The notes: generated by a model from the sequence alone, not told the origin. Numbered from the stretch's first letter, positions 26,765 through 36,386 are shown. The stretch is 64,000 bases of DNA from Paenibacillus sp. PvR098 (GCF_017833255.1 NZ_JAFIBU010000001.1:3104501-3168500); one strand, 5' to 3'. Program-made: numbers and translations.

Positions 26765-26796
26765 GGTTATTACCTCCCGGTTTGTATGATGATAGA

Positions 26797-27000
26797 CTAG
26801 TCACGATACCTCGATGACCAACTCTCGTATTCCTTCTCCGCATCGTCTTTGGCATAACCATATCGCTCCTGCAGTTTTCCGACGAGCTTCTCACGCTGTC
26901 CCTCAACGACATCCAGATCGTCATCCGTCAATTTGCCCCACTGTTTCTGAGCTTCGCCTTTGAGCTGCTTCCATTTACCTTTAAGTACATTGCTGTCCAT
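26797..27000 (-). CDS. CsbD family stress-response protein
   Basis: 67 residues. The whole protein is a CsbD domain: NVLKGKWKQLKGEAQKQWGKLTDDDLDVVEGQREKLVGKLQERYGYAKDDAEKE is its core, the short helical repeat of this family. ATG 27000 is chosen, with GGAG at 8 nt; a GTG-type start three codons upstream is also in frame. Family members rise in general stress; their function is unknown. It lies 32 bp upstream of the 17M-like gene and is probably co-transcribed with it. Confidence 0.9.
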   Translation of the reverse strand: MDSNVLKGKWKQLKGEAQKQWGKLTDDDLDVVEGQREKLVGKLQERYGYAKDDAEKEYESWSSRYRD

Positions 27001-27070
27001 CACGATCACTCCTTTTATGATTTAGTTGGACTTGCATGTACTTTAATTACCCCGGCCAAATGGGTTTCAA

Positions 27071-28516
27071 TCACAAAATAGGCGACAACAATCTGGCACA
27101 CGATTCTTTAAACCGGTTGACCAGCGGTCTATTGTTATACATCACCTTAGTCAACTCCGTGCTGTAGTTGAGATCTTCCAAGAAAAGTTCATGGAGCTTG
27201 GAGGATGTTTCTGTATCATAAATGAACGCATTGATTTCAAAGTTCAGCTTGAAGCTCCGGTTGTCCATATTGGCCGTACCCACCGTTGCGATCCGACCGT
27301 CCACGACGATGGTTTTAGCATGCAAAAATCCTTTTTCATATAAATAACATGCCGCTCCGCTATTCAGCAGCTCTCTAAGATTAGAATAGGAAGCCCAATA
27401 TACGAGCTTGTGATCCGGTTTGCTCGGAAGCATGATCCTGACGTCAACGCCGGACAAGGCGGCCATCTCCAAAGCCGTCAGCAAGCTATCATCGGGAATG
27501 AAGTAGGGGGTTTGGATGTAGACAGTTTCCTTGGCCGCGAGAATCATTTTGATAAAAGCATTCTTGATTTGCTCCCATTCATTGTCCGGTCCGCTCGCCA
27601 CGATTTGGAGCCCTACCTGTCCTAGGGAAACTTTAGCCGGGAAGTAACGGGCCTCAACAGGGAATTCACCTGCAAGCGCGAGCGTCCAATCTAGCAAAAA
27701 TTGGGCCTGGAGCTGCATCACTGTGCTTCCCTGCAGCTTCAAATGCGTGTCCCGCCAATACCCGAAACGACGATTAAGCCCCAAATACTCCGTTCCGATA
27801 TTCAAGCCTCCGATATACCCGCATGTTCCATCGATGATGGCCAGCTTGCGGTGATTCCGGTAGTTTACTCGCAGATTCAGATAAGGAATACGCGACGGGA
27901 AAAATGCCGCCGCCTCTCCCCCCGCTTCCCTTAAGCTTTGGAAGAAGTTTCGCGGCAGCCCGGAGGAACCGATGGCATCGTACAAAAACCGGACCTCAAC
28001 ACCTTCTTCCGCCTTGCGTGCAAGCTCATGAACGAGCTTGCGACCCAATTCGTCATTGCGTACGATAAAATACATCAGATGGATGTGATCCTTCGCATCC
28101 TTGACATCCTGAAGCAAAGATTGATATTTGTCGTTACCGTCCGTAAAAATATCGACCTTGTTATCTTGGGTGAACAGCGCATTACTGCTCGCCAAATTCA
28201 TGTAAATCATGTCTTGATAATATGCGGCAGAGGAATCGTTATATTCGATTTGACCGCTGCGAAACTGCTGCTTCTGGAACTTCACCAGTGCGTCAACGAT
28301 TTGGCGCTTGTCTTCCTGAACACGGTACAGCTTCCGCTTACTCAAGTTTTGCCCGAGGATGAGATAAAGAATAAACCCAAGACCAGGCAGGAAAAACAAG
28401 ACCAGCAGCCATGCCCAAGTGACTGCAGCGTTCCGACGCTCCAAGAAAATCACCGCGCCCGCGAGAAATAAGTTCAATAACGAAATCAGAGAATACAAGT
28501 CCTGAATCATAGCCAT
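27071..28516 (-). CDS. cls: Cardiolipin synthase
   Basis: 481 residues, the size of B. subtilis ClsA. Two N-terminal membrane segments (about 6-24 and 33-55) precede two phospholipase D domains with HKD motifs HRKLAIIDGTCGYIGGLN (near residue 220) and HAKTIVVDGRIATVGTANMD (near 400). It joins phosphatidylglycerol molecules into cardiolipin at the membrane. GAGGTG precedes the ATG. It is monocistronic. The nearby stress genes suggest a membrane-stress neighbourhood, but no regulatory link is visible. Confidence 0.95.
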   Translation of the reverse strand: MAMIQDLYSLISLLNLFLAGAVIFLERRNAAVTWAWLLVLFFLPGLGFILYLILGQNLSKRKLYRVQEDKRQIVDALVKFQKQQFRSGQIEYNDSSAAYYQDMIYMNLASSNALFTQDNKVDIFTDGNDKYQSLLQDVKDAKDHIHLMYFIVRNDELGRKLVHELARKAEEGVEVRFLYDAIGSSGLPRNFFQSLREAGGEAAAFFPSRIPYLNLRVNYRNHRKLAIIDGTCGYIGGLNIGTEYLGLNRRFGYWRDTHLKLQGSTVMQLQAQFLLDWTLALAGEFPVEARYFPAKVSLGQVGLQIVASGPDNEWEQIKNAFIKMILAAKETVYIQTPYFIPDDSLLTALEMAALSGVDVRIMLPSKPDHKLVYWASYSNLRELLNSGAACYLYEKGFLHAKTIVVDGRIATVGTANMDNRSFKLNFEINAFIYDTETSSKLHELFLEDLNYSTELTKVMYNNRPLVNRFKESCARLLSPIL

Positions 28517-28582
28517 AAAATCAACACCTCATCTGAAGAAAAACGATTCCTATGCGGTACCGCTGTTTCCATTTAAACACAA

Positions 28583-28610
28583 AACAAACCCCCACGTATA
28601 TGTGAGGGTC
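28583..28610 (-). terminator. Terminator of pdaA
   Basis: ACCCCCAC (28588-28595) pairs with GTGAGGGT (28602-28609), one G-T pair, followed by TTGTTTTG on the minus strand. Confidence 0.75.
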
Positions 28611-28620
28611 ACGGTTGTGC

Positions 28621-29403
28621 TTAATAATTTTTCGTTTGCAGCTGATCCAAGCTCTTAAACTCATATCCTTGCTTGCGGGCGTCGTCAATGATTTTGCCTA
28701 ACGCCTCGGCATTGTCTTTGGACACGGCATGAAGCAGGATAACGGCTCCGGGATGAAGCTGCGTCATCACATTCTCGTAAGCATAAGCCCAGCCTTTTTG
28801 CACTTTAGTGTCCCAGTCCTTATAAGCGATCGACCAAAACACGTTGGTATACCCGTATCCTCTGCTGGACGCCAGCAGCTTTTCGCTAAAAATTCCCCGG
28901 GGCGGACGCAAATAAGGCATTTCCTTTTGCCCGGTCAGCTCAGCCACTTCCGCTTTGACCTTATCCAGCTCTTCCTTCAGCTTCTGGTCTGATACCCGGG
29001 TCAGGTCCGGGTGGCTCCAGGAATGATTGCCGATCAGGTGGCCTTCCTGTACCATTCGCTTTAGCAGCTCAGGCTGGTCTTGAACATAGTGCCCTGTCAC
29101 GAAAAAGATAGCCGGTACCTGCTTTTCCTTGAGCACATCCAAAATTTTACCCGTAAACCCGTTCTCATAGCCGTTGTCAAACGTAAGATAAAGCTCCTTT
29201 TTCTTCGTGTCCCCCAAAAAGATCGCTTCATGCTTCTGAACGATCGGTTGAAATCCCTCTTCCTGAATGGAAGGAAGCTCATGGTTCCTGCTCTTTTTAA
29301 ACCCAAAGTGATATGGCATGGTCGCATGAGCTTCTGCCGAATACGGGGGAATCATACATAGGAGCACAGCTAGAACGGCGAGTATAGAAACATAACGCTT
29401 CAT
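28621..29403 (-). CDS. pdaA: Polysaccharide deacetylase PdaA (muramic delta-lactam formation)
   Basis: 260 residues. An N-terminal signal peptide ends near Ala-Glu-Ala (22-26), followed by a NodB deacetylase domain. The first motif reads TFDNGYENG rather than TFDDG, the exact variant of B. subtilis PdaA. The metal-binding HSWSHPDLT, the RPPRG motif and a late LLHAVSKDNAEAL segment are present. PdaA removes acetyl from N-acetylmuramic acid during spore cortex synthesis so that the delta-lactam can form. This supports a spore-forming host. It is monocistronic. Confidence 0.93.
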   Translation of the reverse strand: MKRYVSILAVLAVLLCMIPPYSAEAHATMPYHFGFKKSRNHELPSIQEEGFQPIVQKHEAIFLGDTKKKELYLTFDNGYENGFTGKILDVLKEKQVPAIFFVTGHYVQDQPELLKRMVQEGHLIGNHSWSHPDLTRVSDQKLKEELDKVKAEVAELTGQKEMPYLRPPRGIFSEKLLASSRGYGYTNVFWSIAYKDWDTKVQKGWAYAYENVMTQLHPGAVILLHAVSKDNAEALGKIIDDARKQGYEFKSLDQLQTKNY

Positions 29404-29674
29404 ATAACGATCTCACTCCTTAATCTGGCGGTTGTTCTTGTTCGGTCATCGGCTAAGGGGTAATGTTCCTCAAAAAACGGAAAGTTATGTGTTAGAAGCG
29501 AAGCGGATCGTATGCAGCGACAACGGGGCGATGTGCCTTTTACGGTGCGGTTCCTCCCAACTCCGTTTCCTGTAGAAACTGAAAAAAATGAAAGATCAAG
29601 GAATACCCAGTTGCCTTCCTACACCGAATCCGTCATACTATAAGAAAGTAAGTAACTGACTGGAGGTAATATGA

Positions 29675-30307
29675 ATGATCCAAATCGATGTCTATTCCGA
29701 CATGGTATGCCCATGGTGCCGAATCGGCAAGAAAAATTTACAAGATGCCCTAGCGGCTTGGGATCATAAAGACGAAGTAGAGATTCGTTTCCGGGCCTTT
29801 CAGTTGGATTCGACTCTGCCGACAGAGGGACTACCCTTCCATGACGCCATGATTAAGAAGATGGGTGGTAATGCCGCTTCGTTGAAGCAAATGACAGATC
29901 GGGTAAGCCAAGCCGGGGAAGCGGTGGGCGTTCCTTTCCGTTTCGATCAAGTGACCCGTATGCCGAACACGCAGCTTGCTCATCGACTGGTAGCTCTTCT
30001 GCCTGCATCCGAACAGGAAGCTATGGTCGACGCTATTATGACAGCCTACTTCGAGCAAGGTCAGGACATTGCACAGTTGGATATTCTGCTGGACATCGCA
30101 GCAACCTGCGGTCATGACCCGAACCCTCTTCGGGAGAAGCTAGCACAGGGCCAAGGAACCGACAAGGTTACGAGCGACGAGCAAGAAGCGAGACAAATCG
30201 GTGTTACCGGCGTACCTTTCTTCGTATTCAACAATCGGTATGCCCTCTCCGGCGCCTACCCGCCTGCCGAGCTAATCAAAATACTCGAGAAAGTTGCAAC
30301 CGAATAA
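29675..30307 (+). CDS. DsbA family oxidoreductase (FrnE-like)
   Basis: 210 residues. The thioredoxin-fold active site CPWC is at residues 12-15 (VYSDMVCPWCRIGKKNLQ), with the DsbA helical insertion and the cis-Pro loop IGVTGVPFFVFNNRYALSGAYP. It has no signal peptide, so it is cytoplasmic, like the FrnE/YwbO group of disulfide oxidoreductases linked to polyketide metabolism or oxidative stress. GGAGG lies 8 nt before the ATG. It is monocistronic with a bidirectional terminator. Confidence 0.92.
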   Translation: MIQIDVYSDMVCPWCRIGKKNLQDALAAWDHKDEVEIRFRAFQLDSTLPTEGLPFHDAMIKKMGGNAASLKQMTDRVSQAGEAVGVPFRFDQVTRMPNTQLAHRLVALLPASEQEAMVDAIMTAYFEQGQDIAQLDILLDIAATCGHDPNPLREKLAQGQGTDKVTSDEQEARQIGVTGVPFFVFNNRYALSGAYPPAELIKILEKVATE

Positions 30308-30322
30308 CCCACAGAAATAAAA

Positions 30323-30355
30323 GAGGACACCCCCACCCGGGTGTCCTCGCTTGTA
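30323..30355. terminator. Terminator between convergent genes
   Basis: Perfect 10-bp arms GAGGACACCC (30323-30332) and GGGTGTCCTC (30339-30348) between the dsbA-like gene and the minus-strand EamA gene. AAATAAAA on the left edge gives a T-run for the minus strand. Confidence 0.85.
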
Positions 30356-30364
30356 TGTATTCTT

Positions 30365-30796
30365 TCAGCTGAAGGCAATCATAATAACGCCGACCGTAAT
30401 GAATCCAATGCCGACTCCACTTAACCAGCTGATGCTTTCCCCCAAAAACACGATAGCTGCAATCGTCGCGATCACCACGCTTAATTTATCGACTGGAGCG
30501 ACTTGCGATACTTTCCCGAGCCGCAAAGCCCAAAAATAAAACAACCATGAAGCAGCACCGGCTACCCCGCTTAGAACGATAAACAACAGCGTCTTTTTAT
30601 CTTCCAAAAGCGATGGAATTTTCCCAATATTGCCTTGCAGCGCAACGACCGCCACTAACAATAACGCCATTATAACGGCTCTAACCGCCGTTGCTGTATT
30701 GGCATCCACCGATTGCAGCCCCATTTTCCCGAAAATACTGACCATAGCGGCAGTTACAGCAGATAATAAAGCAAAAACCAACCATAGATAGCTCAT
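30365..30796 (-). CDS. Single-domain EamA (DMT) transporter
   Basis: 143 residues, half the size of usual two-domain EamA carriers, with five predicted helices. Features include MSYLWLVFALLSAVTAAMVSIFGKMGL at the start, GVAGAASWLFYFWALRLGKVSQVAPVDKLSVV, and GESISWLSGVGIGFITVGVIMI at the end. Such one-unit members probably work as dimers; their substrates are unknown. GAGGG lies before the ATG. It is monocistronic and convergent with the dsbA-like gene. Confidence 0.88.
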   Translation of the reverse strand: MSYLWLVFALLSAVTAAMVSIFGKMGLQSVDANTATAVRAVIMALLLVAVVALQGNIGKIPSLLEDKKTLLFIVLSGVAGAASWLFYFWALRLGKVSQVAPVDKLSVVIATIAAIVFLGESISWLSGVGIGFITVGVIMIAFS

Positions 30797-30929
30797 AAGA
30801 TCCCTCTTTGTAGGTTATTGGTAGTTCTCTTAGGTTGGCTTCATGGGGATCAAAATACTCCGTATACCAGAAAAAAGGCAGAGCAGCGACCCAGTACCGC
30901 AAGGGCACTGGGCCTAGTAAAGGCTTCTC

Positions 30930-31130
30930 CTATTCGGATGGATTCCGCGAAGTCTTCTCCACGCCACTTGCATCGTCCAAGCTGAGGGACACTTTGGAGA
31001 GAAGCTCTCCTTTTTCCCAGCTCGCAAAAAAGTCTTCCCACACGACATGATAAAAATTATCATTCGTTTCCATCACGATGCCTCGTGCCCGATCCAAGGA
31101 AAACACAACGCAGTCGCCAATCTCAAACAT
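30930..31130 (-). CDS. Small protein at the end of the fixABCX operon
   Basis: 66 residues, not recognised. It begins FEIGDCVVFSLDRARGIVMETNDNFYHVVWEDFFASWEKGELL, a pattern of short beta strands with Gly turns like small SH3/KOW-type domains, and ends in a polar tail. The ATG follows GGGTGAAG and lies 6 bp after the fixX stop, so it is probably translated as the last gene of the fix unit. Its role with the flavoprotein complex is unknown. Confidence 0.6.
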   Translation of the reverse strand: MFEIGDCVVFSLDRARGIVMETNDNFYHVVWEDFFASWEKGELLSKVSLSLDDASGVEKTSRNPSE

Positions 31131-31136
31131 CAGGCT

Positions 31137-31433
31137 TCACCCCAATCTAAAGACGATTCCATGACCACCTTTCGGGTATTCCCATTTAATATTCTGATGA
31201 GGACAGCCAATGCGGCAGCTTCCGCATTCGTGACAGCCCTCGTAGCCGACATGCATGCGGATCTCCTCCCATTTATACACTTCGGCAGGACAGAAGATCG
31301 TGCATATTTTATCAGGGCAATCGGTTAAACAAACATCCGTGCTTAAGACATGAAGATGAGACCGCGTGTCTGCGTTAAAACGAAGAAGATACTGCTTTTC
31401 CTCAATCGTCTGAGCTTTGGGCTGCTCACTCAT
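31137..31433 (-). CDS. fixX: FixX ferredoxin-like protein
   Basis: 98 residues with eight cysteines in two groups: CLTDCPDKICTIFCP and CHECGSCRIGCP, enough for two [4Fe-4S] clusters as reported for FixX of diazotrophs. It pairs with FixC (4-bp gap upstream) to move electrons from the bifurcating flavin of FixAB to quinone. It is soluble, without a signal peptide. The conserved C-terminal NIKWEYPKGGHGIVFRLG matches the FixX/ETF-QO ferredoxin tail. Confidence 0.93.
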   Translation of the reverse strand: MSEQPKAQTIEEKQYLLRFNADTRSHLHVLSTDVCLTDCPDKICTIFCPAEVYKWEEIRMHVGYEGCHECGSCRIGCPHQNIKWEYPKGGHGIVFRLG

Positions 31434-31436
31434 GAT

Positions 31437-32732
31437 TCACTTCATCACCTTCCATGCCCGGTACATATCCCGGGCGATTCTGAGCTTCTCTTTGACCGGA
31501 CCGATCTCATCCCATATTTTTTTCTGCTTCTCCTTCTTGGAGGTGCCGTCTACGGTAAACATTTGGCTCGCTGCGCGATTCATCATAGGAATATATTGAT
31601 CAAAATATTGGGGGAATCGGTCGAAGTGGTGGGTGGCGTCTTTATATTTTTTCAAATCCTGGCCTACGAAGCTGTCCATCAGCCGCTTGCGGTAATGATC
31701 CAGCACGAGCTCTGAATAATCGCCCGCCTCTTTCGCCATCACGACCGTTTCGGCAGCCAGGCGGCCGGAGGTCATCGCCATATTCGACCCTTCCCGGTGA
31801 ATTGCATTCACAAGTTGTGCGGCGTCTCCCACGACAAGGACGCCATCGCCAACCACCTTGGGCATAGAATAGTAGCCTCCTTCGGGGATCAGATGAGCCA
31901 AATATTCTTGAGGCTCGCTCCCTTGAAGGTAGGGACGAATCATCGGATGGTTTTTGACATATTCCAGCAGCTCGTATGGCTTTATTTTATGCTTGATCAG
32001 CCCTGAAAGTAACGTGCCGACGCCTATACTGAGCGAATCTTTATTCGTGTACAGAAATCCGGTGCCCAAGATGCCCTTGGTGGCATCGCCGAACAGCTCA
32101 ATGGTGCAGCCTTGGTCCGGCTCCAGACTGAAGCGGTCTTCAATCATTTTGCGGTCCATCTTCAAAATCTCCATGGTAGCGAGCGCCACTTCATCCGGCC
32201 GAAATTCCCTGTGAAACCCGAGGGACTTCGCCAGCAGGGAGTTTACCCCATCGGCCAAGACAACGACATCCGCATACAGGTCGCCCTCCGGACGGTCCGT
32301 GCGCACACCGACAACGCGCCCGTCTTCTATGATGCATTCCAGCACGACCGTCTCGTTCACGAGCAAAGCGCCCTGCTCTACCGCTTTCTGGGCGAACCAT
32401 TGATCGAATTTGGCGCGAAGCACGGTGAAATTGTTATACGGCTCCCGCCCCCATTCCATTCCTTTATAACCGAAGGTCACGGCTGATTCCTTATCCATCA
32501 TCATAAATCGTTGTTCGACGACAGGGCGTTCGAGCGGAGCCTCCTTGTAGAATTCCGGAATGACATCCTCCATCATGTGCCGGTACAGCACACCGCCCAT
32601 CACATTTTTGGAGCCGGGATATTCTCCCCGTTCCAGCAGCAGCACGTTAACTCCGGCTTTAGCCAGCTCATAAGCACAGGCAATTCCCGCAGGCCCGGCG
32701 CCGACGACTATACATTCAAACTTCTCGGACAT
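31437..32732 (-). CDS. fixC: FixC, FAD-dependent ETF:quinone oxidoreductase-like protein
   Basis: 431 residues. The FAD motif CIVVGAGPAGIACAYELAKAGVNVLLLERG (6-35) is followed by MGGVLYRHMMEDVIPEF and a late GDAAQLVNAIHREGSNMAMTSGRLAAE segment typical of FixC/ETF-QO. It receives electrons from FixAB and, with FixX, reduces quinone at the membrane. The ATG lies 17 bp inside the end of fixB, indicating coupled translation. Confidence 0.95.
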   Translation of the reverse strand: MSEKFECIVVGAGPAGIACAYELAKAGVNVLLLERGEYPGSKNVMGGVLYRHMMEDVIPEFYKEAPLERPVVEQRFMMMDKESAVTFGYKGMEWGREPYNNFTVLRAKFDQWFAQKAVEQGALLVNETVVLECIIEDGRVVGVRTDRPEGDLYADVVVLADGVNSLLAKSLGFHREFRPDEVALATMEILKMDRKMIEDRFSLEPDQGCTIELFGDATKGILGTGFLYTNKDSLSIGVGTLLSGLIKHKIKPYELLEYVKNHPMIRPYLQGSEPQEYLAHLIPEGGYYSMPKVVGDGVLVVGDAAQLVNAIHREGSNMAMTSGRLAAETVVMAKEAGDYSELVLDHYRKRLMDSFVGQDLKKYKDATHHFDRFPQYFDQYIPMMNRAASQMFTVDGTSKKEKQKKIWDEIGPVKEKLRIARDMYRAWKVMK

Positions 32733-33750
32733 GCCCGTCTTCCTTTCCGCCTAAGGCCATTCTGCACTGTTCAATCAGCATGGGAATGATTTCGAACGCG
32801 TCGCCTACAATCCCGTAATGGCAGCTCTGGAAAATCGCCGCGTTCGGATCCTTATTGATCGCAATGATCAATCCGGAGTTTTGCATGCCTACGATATGTT
32901 GAATGGCTCCTGAAATACCAATAGCAAAGTAGATCTTCGGAGTGACCGTTACTCCCGTCTGCCCCACTTGATGATGATGCCCGATCCATCCCGCCTCTAC
33001 CACATCCCGGCTGGCGCCTACGGCTGCGCCCAGTACTTCTGCCAGCTGATGAATCAGCTGAAAGCCTGCGGGACCCCCTAATCCTTTGCCTCCGGCCACC
33101 ACAATATCCGCTTCATCGATACGCGCGTTGCGGGCGGTTTCCCGCACGATCTCCACTACTTTGGTCCGCACCTCTTCTTCCTGCAGCGGAATCGATTCCT
33201 CCACCAGATTGCCCGTTCGGCCAGGCTGAGGGGACAGCGCTTTCATGACTTTCGGGCGGACTGTAGCCATTTGAGGCCGGTACTTCTTGCACAAGATCGT
33301 CGCCATGATGTTGCCTCCGAAGGCAGGACGGCTGGCCAGCAGCAGCCCGGTATCCTCTTCCACATCCAGCATTGTCGAGTCCGCGGTTAAGCCTGTAGGC
33401 AGATCCGTGGCTACCGCGCTAGCTAGATCCTTGCCTGTCGAAGTGGCGCCATACAGGATGATCTCCGGCTTATACTTTTGCGTACACGCGAGCAGGGCTT
33501 TCATATACGTTTCCGTGCGGTAATGCCTATAAATCGGTTCATCGTACACGTAGAATGTATCCGCACCGTAGGCAAACACCACATCGGCCAAGGGTTTCAC
33601 GCCCTCGCCGATGACGACCCCGGCCAGCTCCGTTCCCCGTTTATCGGCCAGCTGTCTCCCCGCTCCTAGCAGTTCAAGCGACACCGGAGCGACCTGTCCG
33701 TCCTTCACTTCGATATACACCCACACGCCGCGGTAATCCTCGAAGCTCAT
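32716..33750 (-). CDS. fixB: FixB, electron transfer flavoprotein alpha subunit
   Basis: 344 residues. The C-terminal FAD domain has the ETF-alpha signature: VAGGKGLGGPAGFQLIHQLA, then GASRDVVEAGWIGHHHQVGQTGVTVTPKIYFAIGISGAIQHIVGM, and INKDPNAAIFQSCHYGIVGD. With FixA it forms the flavin-bifurcating heterodimer. The start overlaps the fixA stop by one base (TGATG). The AMP-site flavin of FixA and the FAD here split NADH electrons in characterised homologues. Confidence 0.95.
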   Translation of the reverse strand: MSFEDYRGVWVYIEVKDGQVAPVSLELLGAGRQLADKRGTELAGVVIGEGVKPLADVVFAYGADTFYVYDEPIYRHYRTETYMKALLACTQKYKPEIILYGATSTGKDLASAVATDLPTGLTADSTMLDVEEDTGLLLASRPAFGGNIMATILCKKYRPQMATVRPKVMKALSPQPGRTGNLVEESIPLQEEEVRTKVVEIVRETARNARIDEADIVVAGGKGLGGPAGFQLIHQLAEVLGAAVGASRDVVEAGWIGHHHQVGQTGVTVTPKIYFAIGISGAIQHIVGMQNSGLIIAINKDPNAAIFQSCHYGIVGDAFEIIPMLIEQCRMALGGKEDGHVREV

Positions 33751-34577
33751 CAGGCTTCACCCCCAGCTTGGAACAATTCCTTCTTTTCCATCAAAATGCC
33801 GAGCAGCCGCTCCACCTGAGCCTGCGGTCCACCATCCAGCAGTGTGCCGCCTTGAGGCTTCTGCGGCGCCCAGACCGAAGATACGATCGTCGGTGACCCT
33901 TTCAAGCCGAGCTGCGTCCGGTCCACATCCTCCAGATCGCTCACGGACCATATGTACGGTTGATAGCGAGCAGCCCGAATAACGTTAGGCAGAGGGGAGT
34001 ATGGGACTTCGTTAATCTCTTTTTCCACGGAAAGCAAACAGGGCAGTGTCGATTGAATTACCTCATAGCCGTCTTCCAGCTTGCGATGAACGACCGCATA
34101 TCCCTGTTCCTGCCGGACCTCAACGATTTTCTTCACCGAAGTGAGCGGAGGAATATCCAGTCTTCTGGCAATGCCTGGACCGACTTGGCCTGTGTCTCCG
34201 TCAATGGTCATTTTGCCGCAAATAATCAGGTCAATGGGCCGAAGCTTGGCGATTTTGTCTAACGCTTTCGTCAGCGCATAGCTGGTAGCCAGCGTATCCG
34301 CCCCGGCAAACGCGCGATCGGAGATCATATAGCCTTCGTCCGCTCCGATTTCAATACACTTTCGGATCGCCTTGACCGCGGGAGGCGGTCCCATGGTAAG
34401 CACCGAGACCGTCCCTCCGTATCTCTTCTTTAGCCGAACCGCCTCCTCTACCGCGTGAGCGTCATAAGGATTCAGGATCGCCGGTGCGCTGGCACGATCC
34501 ATCGTATTGGTCTTGGGGTTCATCTTGATGATCTTCGTATCCGGTACCTGTTTAATGCAAGCGATAATGTGAAGCAC
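33750..34577 (-). CDS. fixA: FixA, electron transfer flavoprotein beta subunit
   Basis: 275 residues. It begins HIIACIKQVPDTKIIKMNP and has the ETF-beta blocks NPYDAHAVEEAVRLKKRYGG, GADEGYMISDRAFAGADTLATSYAL and IDGDTGQVGPGIARRLDIPPLTSV. The start is GTG 34577, with a GGCAGG-type site 9-14 nt upstream. It is the first gene of a tight fixA-fixB-fixC-fixX operon, the bifurcating ETF group, which couples NADH oxidation to quinone and low-potential ferredoxin reduction. No nif gene is in the window, so a link to nitrogen fixation cannot be claimed. Confidence 0.95.
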   Translation of the reverse strand: MLHIIACIKQVPDTKIIKMNPKTNTMDRASAPAILNPYDAHAVEEAVRLKKRYGGTVSVLTMGPPPAVKAIRKCIEIGADEGYMISDRAFAGADTLATSYALTKALDKIAKLRPIDLIICGKMTIDGDTGQVGPGIARRLDIPPLTSVKKIVEVRQEQGYAVVHRKLEDGYEVIQSTLPCLLSVEKEINEVPYSPLPNVIRAARYQPYIWSVSDLEDVDRTQLGLKGSPTIVSSVWAPQKPQGGTLLDGGPQAQVERLLGILMEKKELFQAGGEA

Positions 34578-34860
34578 TGCACAGCACCTGCCTTATAATC
34601 CTAGTAAGTAGTCATAATCCAGTATATAAGGCTAATACAGATAAAATGCATGGGATTCCATTGAGCTTTACCGGCCTTGGATGTTCTTAACAGCTTCCTC
34701 ATGTGTTCCCAGCCCTTGTTTACTCGGGTAAATTCGACTCTGCGTGTAGAAAAATGTAGAATTGTCACAACTCAGAATTTACTTGCTATGTTATAATTAC
34801 ATATGTTCAACATGATCAACATACATAAATGAATAGACATTTTAAGAGGAGGCAGATGAT

Positions 34861-36294
34861 ATGGACGAAAAAAAGTTAACGACATCCAGTGGAAGCCCGG
34901 TAGCGGATAATCAGAATTCACAAACGGCTGGTCAACGTGGACCTGTAGTCATGCAGGATGTACATTTGCTCGAGAAGCTCGCCCATTTTAACCGCGAACG
35001 TATCCCAGAGCGGGTCGTTCATGCAAAAGGCGCAGGCGCTTTCGGCTACTTTGAAGTCACGCATTCTGTCAATCAATGGACTAAAGCGAAGTTCTTATCC
35101 GAGGTTGGAAAGCAAACACCGGTCTTCATCCGTTATTCGACGGTCGCCGGCGAAAAAGGCGCTGCTGATACCGATCGTGATCCACGCGGTACGGCTATTA
35201 AATTTTATACTGAAGACGGTAATTATGACCTTGTCGGCAACAATACACCGGTTTTCTTTATTCGTGATCCATTAAAATTTCCGGACTTCATCCATACGCA
35301 GAAACGCAATCCTCAAACCAATCTTAAAGACCCGAACGCGATCTGGGATTTCTGGTCTCTCTCCCCGGAATCGCTGCATCAAGTTACCATCTTGTTCTCT
35401 AACCGCGGTACACCTAAATCCTATCGTCACATGCACATGTTCGGCAGCCATACGTTCCAATGGATCAATGAGCAGGGCGAAGCGGTCTGGGTAAAATACC
35501 ATTTCAAGACGGAACAAGGCATTCAGAACCTTCGTCGGGAAGAAGCCATCCGCATCGCCGGTGAGGACCCCGATTACACAACCCGCGATTTGTTCGAATC
35601 GATCGAAAAAGGAGATTATCCGGCCTGGACCCTGTACGTTCAGATTATGCCGCTGCAGGATGCAGATACGTATCGTTTCGACCCGTTCGATGTAACGAAA
35701 GTGTGGTCTCAGAAGCACTATCCTTTGATCCCGGTAGGACGCCTCGTGTTAAACCGGAATCCAAAGAACTATTTTGCGGAAGTTGAGCAAGCGACGCTGT
35801 CACCGGCGAATGTGGTGCCCGGCATCAGCTTTTCACCCGATAAAATGCTGCAGGGAAGGTTATTTGCCTACTCCGATGCACATCGGTACCGTGTAGGAGC
35901 AAACCATAACCAGCTGCCGGTGAACCGCCCGGTAGTCCCTGCAGAAAATTATCAGCGGGATGGCGCGATGAGATTTGACGATAACGGCGGCAGCTCCGTC
36001 AATTACGAGCCCAACAGCTTTAACGGCCCGAAAGAGGTGCCAGAAGCAAAGGCTCCTCCGTTGCCGATATCCGGTGCAGTCGACAGCTTCCCGTATGATC
36101 GCGATGATCACTATACGCAAGCCGGCGATTTGTATCGCTTGCTGAGCGAGAGCGAGCAGACGGATCTCATCGACAACATCGTTACTGCGATAAAGCCAGT
36201 GAAGCAGGAGATTCAACTCCGGCAAATCGAGCATTTCCGCAAGGCCGATCCCGAATACGGAGCGAGAATCGCTAAGGGCTTAGGGTTAGGTTAA
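34861..36294 (+). CDS. katA: Heme catalase (KatA-type monofunctional)
   Basis: 477 residues, small-subunit clade 3 size. Catalytic His54 ([16 protein letters not shown]), Asn near 127 ([18 protein letters not shown]) and the heme-ligand Tyr near 338 ([14 protein letters not shown]) are all present. It breaks hydrogen peroxide into water and oxygen. GAGGAGG lies 10 nt before the ATG. An extended -10 promoter (TGTTATAAT, ending 34797) is visible; it overlaps TTATAATTA, one good half of a PerR box with a poor second half, so PerR control is only possible. It is divergent from the fix operon. Confidence 0.96.
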   Translation: MDEKKLTTSSGSPVADNQNSQTAGQRGPVVMQDVHLLEKLAHFNRERIPERVVHAKGAGAFGYFEVTHSVNQWTKAKFLSEVGKQTPVFIRYSTVAGEKGAADTDRDPRGTAIKFYTEDGNYDLVGNNTPVFFIRDPLKFPDFIHTQKRNPQTNLKDPNAIWDFWSLSPESLHQVTILFSNRGTPKSYRHMHMFGSHTFQWINEQGEAVWVKYHFKTEQGIQNLRREEAIRIAGEDPDYTTRDLFESIEKGDYPAWTLYVQIMPLQDADTYRFDPFDVTKVWSQKHYPLIPVGRLVLNRNPKNYFAEVEQATLSPANVVPGISFSPDKMLQGRLFAYSDAHRYRVGANHNQLPVNRPVVPAENYQRDGAMRFDDNGGSSVNYEPNSFNGPKEVPEAKAPPLPISGAVDSFPYDRDDHYTQAGDLYRLLSESEQTDLIDNIVTAIKPVKQEIQLRQIEHFRKADPEYGARIAKGLGLG

Positions 36295-36308
36295 ATCAGT
36301 TGAAATAG

Positions 36309-36343
36309 GAAGCCCTTATCTTCATTGATAAGGGCTTCGTTTT
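36309..36343 (+). terminator. Terminator of katA
   Basis: 12-bp perfect arms GAAGCCCTTATC (36309-36320) and GATAAGGGCTTC (36327-36338), followed by GTTTT. Confidence 0.9.
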
Positions 36344-36351
36344 ATGACAGC

Positions 36352-36386
36352 AAAAAGGACACCCTCCACCAGGAGGATGTCCTTTT
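36352..36386 (-). terminator. Terminator of the cold-shock gene
   Basis: AAAAAGGACACCCTCC (36352-36367) pairs with GGAGGATGTCCTTTT (36372-36386) with one mismatch. The T-run is on the minus strand. Confidence 0.88.

Noticed and set aside
34791-34805. PerR box before katA
   Set aside because: Only the first half TTATAAT is good; the second half departs from ATTATAA at most positions.
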